A stretch of 64,000 nt of DNA, taken from Fimbriimonadales bacterium (lineage in GTDB: Bacteria > Armatimonadota > Fimbriimonadia > Fimbriimonadales > GBS-DC). Positions 43,461-52,669 of the stretch are shown here, in pieces. Under the pieces are notes generated by a model. The model made no database searches, was not told where the DNA came from, and saw only the letters and a program-made list of their open reading frames with translations. The stretch spans positions 1,453,221-1,517,220 of the forward strand of contig AP024673.1 in NCBI GenBank assembly GCA_025998675.1, given 5' to 3'. The translations under genes and the position numbers were made by a program. Every line of letters starts with the position of its first letter. Within the stretch, counting starts at the first letter, position 1.

Positions 43461-45065
43461 ATGCGCTGGGTTCTGTGGCTGTGCGTGCTGGCGGCGCTGA
43501 TTGACCTCACGGCGTTCGGCTTGACCGACCTCGATGAGGGTTTCTACGCCTCCGTCGCGTGGGAGATGCGCCAGTCGGGCGACTGGCGCACGCCGACCTT
43601 TCTGGGCGAGCCGTGGTTCGAGAAGCCGCCCCTGCTCTACTGGCTGATGGTCGGCAGCATGCGGCTGTTCGGCGAGAACGAGTTCGCGCTGCGCTTCCCG
43701 TCCGCTCTGTTGTACGCGCTTACCCTGCTCCTGCTCGCGTGGTGGGGCAATCGTCGGCTGGGGGCGGGCGCGGGCAGCTGGGCGGCGTTGCTGTTCGCGC
43801 TCGCCCCGCTGAGCCTGATTCTTTCGCGGCTGGCGATTACCGACATGGCGCTCACCTTTTTCCTGACAGTGGCGGTGATTGCGCTGTGGGAGGCGCGCGG
43901 GCTGGGCTGGAGTCTGGTGGGCGGCGTCGCGCTGGGGCTGGCGTTCCTCACCAAAGGACCCTTCGGGCTGGGGCTGGTGGGGCTGCTGTATGTGTGGAAC
44001 GCGCGGACGCTCCATGCGCAGGGCGTGCGCTTCCGCTGGGTGCTGTTGGCGCTGGGCGTCGCGCTGCTGACCGCGCTGCCCTGGTATGCTGGGGTGTACC
44101 TGCAGCACGGCGCGGACTTTTTCAACGAGTTCGTGGTGAAGCAGAACCTGCTGCGCTTTGCGGGGGGCGACACGGCGCATTCGGCGCTGCCGCTGATTCA
44201 GCGTGGGGATGTGGGGGGCGTGCTTGGAGGCGTCGCGGTGTACCTGCTGTTTTATGTGGTGGTGCTGTGGCTGGGCGGGCTGACGATGGTGGGCTGGGCA
44301 GGCGTGCTGTGGGCGCGCACGGACGACCCGCTGCGCGTGTATCTGCGGCGCTGGGCGTGGCTGGTGTTCGGGCTGTTCACGCTGAGCTTCACGAAGTTGC
44401 CCGCCTACATCTTCCCGATGTTCCCTGCACTGGCGTTGCTGGTGGGCGCGCGTGTGGCGGAGGCGCGGCGCGTGTCGCCCTCGACGGAGGGTTCTGGGAG
44501 TCGCTGGCTGGGGATGCGTCGTGCGGGCGCGCTGGCGATTGTGCTGGGCGCAGCGGTGTGGGCAGGCGTCGCGCTCTTCCGCCCGCTGTGGGCGCAGGCG
44601 CCCTGGGCGATGGCGCTCGCGCTGGGCATGCCGCTGACGATGCTTGCGCTGTATCGTCCCGCCGCGCCGCCGTGGCTGCGGGCGCTGGGCGCGCTTGCGC
44701 TTCTCATCGGCTGGAACGGCGCACTGACAGGCTATGACCGTCTCGCGCTGCGTCCTGTACGCGAGCTTGCGCTCAAACCGCCGCCCTACCGCACGCTGGT
44801 CGTCTATCGCGTGAACCCGGGCTATCCCAGCCTGCAGTTCTACCGCCGCGGCGCGTACACGCCTGTCGCTGACCCCGACTCCGCCCGCGCGCAGATGCTC
44901 CAGACAGGCGCGTATTGCCTCACCACCGACCCGAACTTTGGAGGCGCGTCGGCAATTCAGTTAGGGCGCGCCGAAGCGCTGGGCAGGGCGTTTTATCTGT
45001 TTGCGCCGCAGTATATGCAGAAGCCCCCTCGCCAGCGGCAAGGGGGCTCGATGTCGCAGCCTTGA
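43461..45065 (+). CDS. GT39/ArnT-like membrane glycosyltransferase
   Basis: 534 residues with about 11-12 hydrophobic helices. The first loop has DLDEGFYASVAWEM and FEKPPLLYWL, as in PMT/ArnT enzymes that use polyprenyl-phosphate sugars. It probably transfers a sugar to lipid, protein or cell-wall polymer on the outer face of the membrane. It is 5 bases after serS, hence co-transcribed. The gene end is 13 bases from the convergent NlpC/P60 stop. Confidence 0.85.
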   Translation: MRWVLWLCVLAALIDLTAFGLTDLDEGFYASVAWEMRQSGDWRTPTFLGEPWFEKPPLLYWLMVGSMRLFGENEFALRFPSALLYALTLLLLAWWGNRRLGAGAGSWAALLFALAPLSLILSRLAITDMALTFFLTVAVIALWEARGLGWSLVGGVALGLAFLTKGPFGLGLVGLLYVWNARTLHAQGVRFRWVLLALGVALLTALPWYAGVYLQHGADFFNEFVVKQNLLRFAGGDTAHSALPLIQRGDVGGVLGGVAVYLLFYVVVLWLGGLTMVGWAGVLWARTDDPLRVYLRRWAWLVFGLFTLSFTKLPAYIFPMFPALALLVGARVAEARRVSPSTEGSGSRWLGMRRAGALAIVLGAAVWAGVALFRPLWAQAPWAMALALGMPLTMLALYRPAAPPWLRALGALALLIGWNGALTGYDRLALRPVRELALKPPPYRTLVVYRVNPGYPSLQFYRRGAYTPVADPDSARAQMLQTGAYCLTTDPNFGGASAIQLGRAEALGRAFYLFAPQYMQKPPRQRQGGSMSQP

Positions 45066-45078
45066 AGCGTCCGTGCAA

Positions 45079-46026
45079 TCACCTGGTGATGCGCCGTGCG
45101 CCGACATAGCGCTGATGGTAGTAGCCTGAGTTCAGCGTGTCGACGCGCACGCGCCCCCGCGCACTGGAAGCATGTACAAACTTCCCGTTACCGATGTAGA
45201 TTCCCACATGCGAGATACGGTTGCCGCGCGTGCGGAAAAAGACCAGATCGCCGGGCTTGAGTTCACTGCGAGAGACGGGTTTGCCCACGCGATACTGCGC
45301 GGCGGAGTTGTGTGGGAGATGGATGCCGTGCTGCCGATAGATGTAAGCGGTGAAGCCCGAGCAATCGAACCCGCGCGAGCTGCTGCCGCCGTAGCGGTAG
45401 CGCGCGCCCAGATAGCCCATCGCGCGACGCACAGGAGCGGGCGCGCCGCTCGCCGATGCAGTCGCGGTTCGAGCCGTGGCGTTCGAGCGCGTTTCAGCAG
45501 CCTTCGCCGTTCGAGTGGCGGACTTCTGCGCAGAGGAACGAGTGGCTACTTGTTTTGCTTGTTGCGGGGGCTTGGTCGGGCTGAGGTACTTCGAAAGCAC
45601 CCAGCCTACCGCGCCGCTCTGGAGCCGAACCCGACTCCAGTCGCCCTGACGCCCCAGCACCTGCACTTTCGTCCAGCGATCGACAATCGTGAGGCGTCGG
45701 GCGTCGGTAGACGGCGCAGAACGGATGTTGATCCGATCTTTGTTAAGCTCTGCCCAACCCGACGCGGGGGCAGTGGGTTGAGCCGTGCGCGGCGCCCGTG
45801 TTGCGCCTTTGATGGGGATTTTAATCTGATCGCCCACCTGCAGCGCGTGCGGGTTGCGCAGATTGTTCACCGCCAGCAGGTCTGGCAGGCGCAGCCCATG
45901 TTTATGGGCAATGGTGTAGAGGCTGTCGCCCGGCTTGACGGTGTAAGTGATTGTTCGCTGCGCCGAGGCTGCGACGATCAGGCTCACGAGCGGGGCTATC
46001 AACCCCAAGCGTACTATGTTGACCAT
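45079..46026 (-). CDS. Secreted LysM-SH3-NlpC/P60 peptidoglycan hydrolase
   Basis: 315 residues: signal peptide (1-22), LysM (about 26-70, YTVKPGDSLYTIA..), bacterial SH3 (about 95-150, INIRSAPSTDA, GAVGWVLSKYL), a low-complexity Ala/Thr linker, and an NlpC/P60 domain with Cys in FDCSGFTAYIYRQ, His in HVGIYIGNGKFVHAS. It cleaves stem peptides of peptidoglycan during wall growth or division. SD AAGGAGG precedes ATG 46026. LysM and SH3 bind the wall. Confidence 0.92.
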   Translation of the reverse strand: MVNIVRLGLIAPLVSLIVAASAQRTITYTVKPGDSLYTIAHKHGLRLPDLLAVNNLRNPHALQVGDQIKIPIKGATRAPRTAQPTAPASGWAELNKDRINIRSAPSTDARRLTIVDRWTKVQVLGRQGDWSRVRLQSGAVGWVLSKYLSPTKPPQQAKQVATRSSAQKSATRTAKAAETRSNATARTATASASGAPAPVRRAMGYLGARYRYGGSSSRGFDCSGFTAYIYRQHGIHLPHNSAAQYRVGKPVSRSELKPGDLVFFRTRGNRISHVGIYIGNGKFVHASSARGRVRVDTLNSGYYHQRYVGARRITR

Positions 46027-46140
46027 AGTTCCCTCCTTGGTGATAGTCTCGTGCCCTGCGACCTCGGTCGCAAAGCGGGGGCAGTATACCCGATTCATTC
46101 GGGGGGAGTCAACCCCTCACGCCGCTGTCGCCCCTGCAGG

Positions 46141-46146
46141 TATACT
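46141..46146 (+). promoter_or_regulatory. -10 element TATACT, leaderless promoter
   Basis: GGTATACT ends 6 bases before ATG 46153; no SD site. Confidence 0.65.
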
Positions 46147-46152
46147 TTAAGT

Positions 46153-46866
46153 ATGCCGCAGGGCGCGTCAGGGAGGGCGAAACGAGGAGTCGGCTTGGGC
46201 GTCTGTGCCCTACTGATAGGCTTGAGCGCATGCGCACGGTTCCCCGACACGCCTATAACGGGCGGCGTACGCCGAATCGCGGTAGAAGTGCAGGTCGCAG
46301 GGCGTATTCGCCCCGACTATCACTACTTCGTGCTGTTCAATCTGAGCAACGACCCGACGGGTCAGGCGGGACCTGTGCCTGTGGTCGCGCCGCCGTGGGG
46401 CAACGGCTTCGCCGCAGGCGCGTTCACGCACTTCATGCGCTTCGACAACCTCCAGCCAGCGGGCGGCTACGCGCTCTATCGCGTCGTGCCCAACACGAAT
46501 CTGTCGGTGTTTCAGTATCTGGGCGCGCCGCGCTTTAGCGAACCCGTCGGCGCGGACACGAACCGCCTGCGCTTCGAAATCGACCTCACGCAGTTCATTC
46601 CCAACCCCATCGACGCTGCGCAGTTGCAGTTCATCCAGCTGAACATCCTCGCGACCGACCGCATCCCGTTAGACCCGAACGACCCGACGCCGAAGGTGGT
46701 GGACGCGCTGGGCGACCCGAATCTGGGCGTGAGCCAGTACCTGAACCTGCGGATTGACCAGAACCGCATCGTGCGCAACGCAGACACGGCTCTAGAACCG
46801 CGCGGGGACGCGCCCGACCCCGATCTGGACATCGTGGACTGGCGCGTGGAGGTGCGGGCGCTATGA
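46153..46866 (+). CDS. Lipoprotein of unknown function
   Basis: 237 residues. The N-terminus MPQGASGRAKRG plus a hydrophobic stretch ends in the lipobox LSAC (Cys about 27), so it should be lipid-anchored. The rest is beta-rich with no family I recognise (HYFVLFNLSNDP, FTHFMRFDNLQP, QFIQLNILATDRIP). The stop overlaps the ATG of the MFS-HEAT gene (ATGA), so the two are coupled and may act together at the envelope. Confidence 0.7.
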   Translation: MPQGASGRAKRGVGLGVCALLIGLSACARFPDTPITGGVRRIAVEVQVAGRIRPDYHYFVLFNLSNDPTGQAGPVPVVAPPWGNGFAAGAFTHFMRFDNLQPAGGYALYRVVPNTNLSVFQYLGAPRFSEPVGADTNRLRFEIDLTQFIPNPIDAAQLQFIQLNILATDRIPLDPNDPTPKVVDALGDPNLGVSQYLNLRIDQNRIVRNADTALEPRGDAPDPDLDIVDWRVEVRAL

Positions 46867-49223
46867 GCCAGCCGCAGGGACTGACGCGGCTGGAGATTGC
46901 GCGCGGGCTGCGCTGGGCGAACTGGGACGCGGTGTTTTTCACGCTGTTTGTCGCGCTTACCTCCGGCGCGTTCCAGATTGGTCTGGCGCGCGCGTTCGGC
47001 GCGAACGACCTCTGGATAGGAATCATCACCTCCGTGCCGTCGCTGGCGGGCGCGCTGCAGATTCTCACGGCGTACCTCGCCGACACCGCGCCCAGCCAGA
47101 AGCGGCTGGTCATCCGCTACGCCTTCTACTCGCGCCTGCCGTTTGTGGCGATTGCGTTTTTGCCGTTCCTGAGCGATTCCGCGCCGCGCCTGCAACTGTT
47201 TGCAGGGCTGCTTATTCTCTCGGCGGTGCTGGGGTCGTTCGCGGGACCGGCGTTTCTGGCGTGGCTGAGCGCGCTGGTGCCGCCTGACTATCGGGGGCGG
47301 TACTTTGGCAGGCGCAACATGATTCTGGGGCTGGTGTCGGCGGCGTCCGCGCTGCCCCCTGCGATTTTCCTCGACCAGGCGGTCAAGTACCAGCGGTTCT
47401 CAGAGGCGATTGCGTTCGCAACTCTGTACGGGCTGGGGGCGGTGTTTCTGTTTTTGTCGCTGTGGGCGCTGCGCAAGATGCCGGAGCCGCCCCGCACGCC
47501 CGCCGCAAGGCGCGGACTGCGCGGCGTGTGGGCGTTCTACCGCGAGCCGTTCCGCACGCGCAACTTCCGCTCGCTGCTGGGGTTCAACACCTTCCTCGTG
47601 TTCGGGCAGATGTTCGCGGGGCAGTTCTTCACGGTCTATATGCTGGAGCAGATTCGGATGCCCTACCTGATGGTGCAGGTGTCGGGGCTGATTGCCGCGC
47701 TGTTCAGCAGCCTCGCGATGCCCGTGTGGGGCTATCTGGCGGACAAGTTCGGCAACAAGCCGCTGCTGATACTGTCGCTGTCGGGGGTCACTTTCCTGCC
47801 CTATCTGTGGTTTTTGACCGACCCTGACCGCTACTTGTGGAGTATCGGGGTGATTTACTGTATTCAGGTGCTGGCGGGTTCGCTGTGGGCGGGGGTGGGG
47901 CTGACGCAGTTCAATCTGAATGTGGCGGTCGCGCCGCCGGAGCAGCGGGCGGTCTACATGGGCGCGCTGAGCGCGGTGGTGTCGCTGATGGGCGGTCTGG
48001 CGGCGTTTGGCAGCGGCGCGCTGATGGAGGCGATGAAGCCGTTTGTGCCCGACCCGACGCGCTTTTTCGTGCTGTTCGCGATTGCCTCGCTGTTCCGACT
48101 GCTGGCGTTCCCGTGGCTGCGGGGCATCCGCGAGCCGGAGGAGCGTTCGACGCGCTATGTGCTGTCGCAGTTGCGGGCGTCGGTGCGTCCGCGCGGATGG
48201 CGGGCGATGCGTCAGCTGCGCGGGCAGGCGGATGTCGCCACGCGCCTGAACGCCATCCGCACACTCGCCGAAGAGAAGACGCCGCTGGCGGTGGAGGAGT
48301 TGACCGCCGCACTGCACGACCCCATCCCTGAGGTGCGTCGGGAGGCGGCGCGTGCGCTGGGGGCGATTGGCGACCCGCGCGCCGTGCCCGCACTGATTCG
48401 CGCCCTGCAAGACCCCGCCAGCGACCTCGTGCTGGAGGCGTCGGACGCGCTCGGCGCGATTGGCAGCCCGGAGGCGACGGATGCGCTGGTACATCTGCTG
48501 CACAACGAGCGCATCGAGGCGCGGGTCGCCGCGGCGCAGGCGCTCCGTCAAATCGCTGACCCGCGCGCCCTGCCCGCTCTTATGCAACGGCTGGAACATG
48601 CGCCCGGACCGCTGGAGCAGTCCACCCTGCTGGAAGCCATTGCCGCCGCGCTGGAACGCGCCGAACCCGACATGCTGCACGACACGCTGGACCCCCACAC
48701 GCTCACGCGCTGGCTGGAATCGGAGCATCCGAGCGTGCGCGCGGCGGCGGCGCTGGCGCTGGCGAGCGTCCCGCCTGACCCGTCGCTTGCGCCCACTCTG
48801 CGCCTGCGCCTGCCGCAGGAGACGGAGCCTGCGGTGCTGGCGGCGTTTGCGCGCGCGCTGGCGCGGCACGGCGAGGCGCGCGACATCGAGCCGCTGCTCC
48901 AACGAATGGCGCACGCCGAATCGCCCCTCGCGCGTCAGCAAATCGCGCTCAGCGTCGCGCAGCTGCTGGAACGCTACGACTCGCTCTACACCCTGCTGAC
49001 CGCCGACGAGCCGCGTCGCGATCGGCTGATTGAGAAAGCGCTCGCGTTGCGCCTGCGCGAAAAGCCCGAACTCTCCGACGCGCTTCGAGCCTACGCCTAT
49101 GGCGACTACGGCTCCGCACTGCAGATTCTGCGAAACGCGATGCCGCGCCACCCGCGCCTGCAGGTACTGGCGCACGCCCCCGACTGCCTCGAATCGTGGC
49201 TGCTGGCGGTGAGCGTGATTTGA
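46863..49223 (+). CDS. MFS transporter fused to C-terminal HEAT repeats
   Basis: 786 residues. Residues about 15-430 form a 12-helix major facilitator unit (loop PDYRGRYFGRRN, YLADKFGNKPL). Residues about 450-700 are HEAT/PBS-lyase repeats (PEVRREAARALGAIGDPRA, DLVLEASDALGAIGSPEA), a cytoplasmic scaffold. The last 80 residues are not repeat-like. The substrate is unknown. The fusion suggests that transport or membrane location is tied to protein binding. Coupled to the upstream lipoprotein by an ATGA overlap. Confidence 0.85.
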   Translation: MSQPQGLTRLEIARGLRWANWDAVFFTLFVALTSGAFQIGLARAFGANDLWIGIITSVPSLAGALQILTAYLADTAPSQKRLVIRYAFYSRLPFVAIAFLPFLSDSAPRLQLFAGLLILSAVLGSFAGPAFLAWLSALVPPDYRGRYFGRRNMILGLVSAASALPPAIFLDQAVKYQRFSEAIAFATLYGLGAVFLFLSLWALRKMPEPPRTPAARRGLRGVWAFYREPFRTRNFRSLLGFNTFLVFGQMFAGQFFTVYMLEQIRMPYLMVQVSGLIAALFSSLAMPVWGYLADKFGNKPLLILSLSGVTFLPYLWFLTDPDRYLWSIGVIYCIQVLAGSLWAGVGLTQFNLNVAVAPPEQRAVYMGALSAVVSLMGGLAAFGSGALMEAMKPFVPDPTRFFVLFAIASLFRLLAFPWLRGIREPEERSTRYVLSQLRASVRPRGWRAMRQLRGQADVATRLNAIRTLAEEKTPLAVEELTAALHDPIPEVRREAARALGAIGDPRAVPALIRALQDPASDLVLEASDALGAIGSPEATDALVHLLHNERIEARVAAAQALRQIADPRALPALMQRLEHAPGPLEQSTLLEAIAAALERAEPDMLHDTLDPHTLTRWLESEHPSVRAAAALALASVPPDPSLAPTLRLRLPQETEPAVLAAFARALARHGEARDIEPLLQRMAHAESPLARQQIALSVAQLLERYDSLYTLLTADEPRRDRLIEKALALRLREKPELSDALRAYAYGDYGSALQILRNAMPRHPRLQVLAHAPDCLESWLLAVSVI

Positions 49224-49263
49224 GCTGCTGAGCGCGTTAACGCCGTCTTAACAAGCGTGCGAG

Positions 49264-49269
49264 TATAGT
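49264..49269 (+). promoter_or_regulatory. -10 element TATAGT, leaderless promoter
   Basis: TATAGT ends 8 bases before ATG 49278; no SD site. Confidence 0.5.
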
Positions 49270-49277
49270 TCACAGCC

Positions 49278-50291
49278 ATGTGGCGATTTTCCGCACAACG
49301 ACCGTTGGAGGTGCGCCCTGTGGTGCGCACCGCGCCGCTGCCCGACGACGCCGACGACCCCGCCATCTGGGTGCATCCCCGCAACCCGCGCATGAGCCTG
49401 ATCCTGGGCACGAACAAGGCGCGCGCGCCCCGCGGCGCAATCGGCGTGTACGACCTCAGCGGGCGCATGCGACAACGAATCGACGGCATCGACCAGCCCA
49501 ACAATGTCGATGTCGCGTACGGCTTCGCGCTGGGGCGCGAGCGTATCGATATCGCCGTAGCGACCGAGCGGTACGCCAGCCGCCTGCGCGTGTTTCGCAT
49601 AGACCCTGCCCGACGGCGGCTCATCGACATCACCGACCCCGAAGGCGCGCGCGTGTTTGCAGGCGAATCGGACGAACGCGCGATGCCGATGGGGATTGCG
49701 CTCTATCAGGCGGGTCAGGGCGAGGTGCATGCAATTGTCTCGCGCAAGTCGGGTCCCACGCAGGGCTACCTGCACCAGTATCGGCTGGTTCCGACGCGTG
49801 GCGGGCGCGTCGGCGTGCAACTGCTGCGGGCGTTCGGCGCGTTCAGCGGCGAGGGCGAAATCGAAGCCATCTGCGTGGACAGCGAACTGGGCTATGTCTA
49901 CTATGCGGACGAGAATGTCGGCATCCGCAAGTACCATGCCGACCCGCGCAAACCTGAACGCGAAATCGTGATGTTCGCAACGGAGTATGAAGGCGATCAG
50001 GAAGGCATCGCGCTATACGCTCCCCCGAACGGCGCGGGCTACCTGCTCTGCACCGAGCAGATAGAAGGGAACAGCAAGCTGCATATCTATCCGCGCTTTG
50101 GGGCGCAACGCGCGCCTCTGCTCACAGTGGAGACCGGCGCGGACGATACCGACGGGCTGGACGCCAGCGCGCACAACTTCGGCGCGCCCTTCGAGCGGGG
50201 GCTCGTCGTCGCTATGAACAGCGAAGGGCGCAACTTCTGGCTCTACCGCTGGGCGGATATTGAGCAGGCGATTCGGGCGCACGCGCGGTAA
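49278..50291 (+). CDS. Beta-propeller phytase-like protein, no signal peptide
   Basis: 337 residues matching the beta-propeller (3-)phytase fold: DDADDPAIWVHPRNP near residues 25-39, LGTNKA, QPNNVDVAYGF, EGEIEAICVDSELGYVYYADE and YEGDQEGIALY, the repeated Asp/Glu-rich segments that bind calcium. Classical members are secreted and release phosphate from phytate; here the first residues are MWRFSAQRP with no hydrophobic signal, so it looks cytoplasmic, or an export signal was lost. A leaderless promoter supports this start. Confidence 0.82.
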   Translation: MWRFSAQRPLEVRPVVRTAPLPDDADDPAIWVHPRNPRMSLILGTNKARAPRGAIGVYDLSGRMRQRIDGIDQPNNVDVAYGFALGRERIDIAVATERYASRLRVFRIDPARRRLIDITDPEGARVFAGESDERAMPMGIALYQAGQGEVHAIVSRKSGPTQGYLHQYRLVPTRGGRVGVQLLRAFGAFSGEGEIEAICVDSELGYVYYADENVGIRKYHADPRKPEREIVMFATEYEGDQEGIALYAPPNGAGYLLCTEQIEGNSKLHIYPRFGAQRAPLLTVETGADDTDGLDASAHNFGAPFERGLVVAMNSEGRNFWLYRWADIEQAIRAHAR

Positions 50292-50311
50292 GGCGTCGCG
50301 CGCATGCTGGG

Positions 50312-50317
50312 TACAAT
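50312..50317 (+). promoter_or_regulatory. -10 element TACAAT, leaderless promoter
   Basis: GGTACAAT ends 6 bases before GTG 50324; no SD site. Confidence 0.6.
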
Positions 50318-50323
50318 CGAGGC

Positions 50324-50611
50324 GTGCGCGAGATTGAGCAGAGCCTCGCCCTCACCTATCGGCGACTGACCTACGCCAGCGCGGTGTTGATGGCGCTGGG
50401 GTGGGCGTGGCATCTGGCGCGAGGCGACCAGACGAACTGGCTCATCACACTGGGGCTGGGGCTGCTGCTGCTGACGCCGCTGCTGGCGCTGGCGCACCTG
50501 GCGTGGCTGGCGAAGCCACTCGACTCGCTGACGGCGCGCTACAGCGGGATTGCGCTGCTCCTGCTGACGCTGGCGGTGCTGATTGGGCTACTTCTGGAGC
50601 GAACGCGATGA
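50324..50611 (+). CDS. Small three-helix membrane protein, DUF1634-like
   Basis: 95 residues with hydrophobic helices at about 14-32, 40-62 and 72-92. Arrangement and the N-terminal EIEQSLALTYRR resemble DUF1634 proteins (tentative). The stop overlaps the ATG of the FAD-linked oxidase (ATGA). It starts at GTG behind a leaderless promoter. Function is unknown. Confidence 0.65.
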   Translation: MREIEQSLALTYRRLTYASAVLMALGWAWHLARGDQTNWLITLGLGLLLLTPLLALAHLAWLAKPLDSLTARYSGIALLLLTLAVLIGLLLERTR

Positions 50612-52050
50612 GCCTGCCCGAAACGCTACGGACAGAACTGGCGCGCATCGTGGGCGCGGACGCCGTGCTGACCGACCCCATCCAGCTGCTGGCGTATGAC
50701 TGCGACGCCTACACGATTGAAAAATCGCTGCCGACGGCGGTTGTGCTGCCCCAGACGACGGAGCAGGTCGCGGCGGTCGTGCGGCTGGCGAACACGCACG
50801 GTCTGCCGATTGTGCCGCGGGGGGCGGGCACGGGGCTATCGGGCGGCGCGCTGGCGGCGCAGGGCGGCATCGTGCTGGCGTTCAGCCGCATGACGCAGAT
50901 TCTGTGGGTGGATACGCGCAACCGTCGCCTGCGCGCGCAGGCGGGCGCGGTTAACTACCAGCTCAGCAAAGCCGTACAGCACGCGGGGCTGCATTTCGCG
51001 CCCGACCCATCCTCGCAGGGCGCGTGCACCATTGGGGGCAATGTCGCCGAGAACTCCGGCGGACCGCACACGCTGAAGTACGGCGTCACGGTGAACCATA
51101 TCACGGGGTTGCAGGTGGTGTTGCCCGACGGCGCGATTGCGGAGCTGGGCGGCGTGGAAGACGAGCCGTTCGGCTACGACCTCGTGGGACTGCTGACGGG
51201 CAGCGAGGGCACGCTGGCGATTGTCACGGAAGTGATTGCCCGCCTGACGCCCAACCCGCAGGCGACGCGCACCCTGCTGGCGGTGTTCGAAACGCTGGAA
51301 GACGCCAGCCAGACCGTGTCGGACATCATCGCCGCGGGGATTGTGCCTGCCGCGCTGGAGCTGATGGACGCGCTGACCCTGCAGGCGGTCGAAGCGGCGT
51401 TCGGCTACGGCTTCCCGCTGGACGCGGAGGCGGTGCTGCTGATAGAACTCGATGGGCTGGAGGTGGAGCTGGACGGCGAGCAGGCGCAGGCGCTGGAAAT
51501 CTGTCAGCGCAACCGCGCCCGTGAGGTGCGCCGCGCGACCACCGTGCAGGAACGCGCGAAACTCTGGGCGGCGCGTAAAAAAGCCATCGGCGCGCTGGGC
51601 AGACTCGCACCCTCCTGCGTGACTCAGGACGGCGTTATCCCCCGCTCGAAACTCCCGCAGGTGCTACGCGAGGCGGGGCGCATCGCGCACAAGCACGGCT
51701 TGCAACTGGCGAATGTGTTCCACGCAGGCGACGGCAACCTGCACCCCGTGCTGCTGTTCGACGACTCCGACCCGGAGCAGGTCGCCCGCGTGGTGGAGGC
51801 AGGCGACGAAATCCTGGCGCTGTGCCTGCGGGAGGGCGGCAGCCTCTCGGGCGAACACGGAATCGGCACGGAGAAGTGCGCCTCGATGCGCCAGATGTTC
51901 ACCGCGCACGACCTGGCAATCATGAAGCGCGTCAAGTCGGTCTTCAACCCGAACGACACGCTGAACCCTGAGAAGATGTTCCCCGACACGCGCTACTGCT
52001 ACGAGAGCAAGCGTCGCCTCACGGGGGCGCGGCGCGGAGCGGCGATTTGA
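50608..52050 (+). CDS. FAD-linked oxidase, glycolate oxidase GlcD-like
   Basis: 480 residues: FAD-binding PCMH domain (VVRLANTHGLPIVPRGAGTG, then GGNVAENSGGPH) and C-terminal FAD-linked oxidase domain with HAGDGNLHP and SGEHGIGTEK, hallmarks of GlcD and D-lactate dehydrogenases. It oxidises a 2-hydroxy acid and passes electrons to an acceptor. GlcE and GlcF partners are not adjacent. Coupled to the small membrane protein upstream, which might anchor it (inference). Confidence 0.92.
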   Translation: MSLPETLRTELARIVGADAVLTDPIQLLAYDCDAYTIEKSLPTAVVLPQTTEQVAAVVRLANTHGLPIVPRGAGTGLSGGALAAQGGIVLAFSRMTQILWVDTRNRRLRAQAGAVNYQLSKAVQHAGLHFAPDPSSQGACTIGGNVAENSGGPHTLKYGVTVNHITGLQVVLPDGAIAELGGVEDEPFGYDLVGLLTGSEGTLAIVTEVIARLTPNPQATRTLLAVFETLEDASQTVSDIIAAGIVPAALELMDALTLQAVEAAFGYGFPLDAEAVLLIELDGLEVELDGEQAQALEICQRNRAREVRRATTVQERAKLWAARKKAIGALGRLAPSCVTQDGVIPRSKLPQVLREAGRIAHKHGLQLANVFHAGDGNLHPVLLFDDSDPEQVARVVEAGDEILALCLREGGSLSGEHGIGTEKCASMRQMFTAHDLAIMKRVKSVFNPNDTLNPEKMFPDTRYCYESKRRLTGARRGAAI

Positions 52051-52056
52051 ACGCGC

Positions 52057-52659
52057 CTACTCCTCCAGCACGCGGTAGATGTCCTGCAGGAGCTGCTGCA
52101 CGGCGTTTTTGTCCATGCCCGAATAGTAGCCGCGAATGCGCCCCTGACGGTCAATCAGCACCAGGCGGTCGCTATGCACAATCTCGTGCGTCGCGTCGCC
52201 CGACTCCACGCCCAGTTTGAACACCTCGCGCGAGAGTTTGTGAAGCGTCTCACGGTCGCCTGTCAGGAAGTGCCACTTGCCCCGCTGCGCCCCGTGCTTG
52301 TCCGCCCATTTCTTAAGTTGCGCGACGCTGTCGGTTTCGGGGTCTACCGTGAAGCCTGCCATCAGCACCTCCGGGTTGCTGGCGAACTCGCGCTGCACAT
52401 CGATGGCGTTGCGGTTCATCGTCGGGCAGACGCTGCGGCAGGTCGTGAAGAAGAAGTAGGCGACCCACACCTTATTATCGAAGGTCTCGCGCGTGATGGT
52501 CTCGCCCCACTGGTTTTTGAACTGGAAGGGCATCTCGACCGTGCCCATCACGGGCAGGGGCGGCTCTTTCGTGGCGGCGTTGCGGGCGTAGAGCGCGAAC
52601 ACAAACGCGGCGATTGCCAGCGCCAGCAAGCCCCACGCGAACAGCATCATCCCGCGCAT
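52057..52659 (-). CDS. SCO1/SenC copper chaperone
   Basis: 200 residues: N-terminal membrane anchor (about 4-24) and thioredoxin-like domain with CRSVCP copper-binding cysteines and the conserved His in EIVHSDRLVLID. It delivers copper to the CuA centre of cytochrome oxidase. It follows coxC by 10 bases in the order ctaB, coxC, sco. Genes for oxidase subunits I and II are not in the window. Confidence 0.92.
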   Translation of the reverse strand: MRGMMLFAWGLLALAIAAFVFALYARNAATKEPPLPVMGTVEMPFQFKNQWGETITRETFDNKVWVAYFFFTTCRSVCPTMNRNAIDVQREFASNPEVLMAGFTVDPETDSVAQLKKWADKHGAQRGKWHFLTGDRETLHKLSREVFKLGVESGDATHEIVHSDRLVLIDRQGRIRGYYSGMDKNAVQQLLQDIYRVLEE

Positions 52660-52669
52660 ACGCTTCGCC

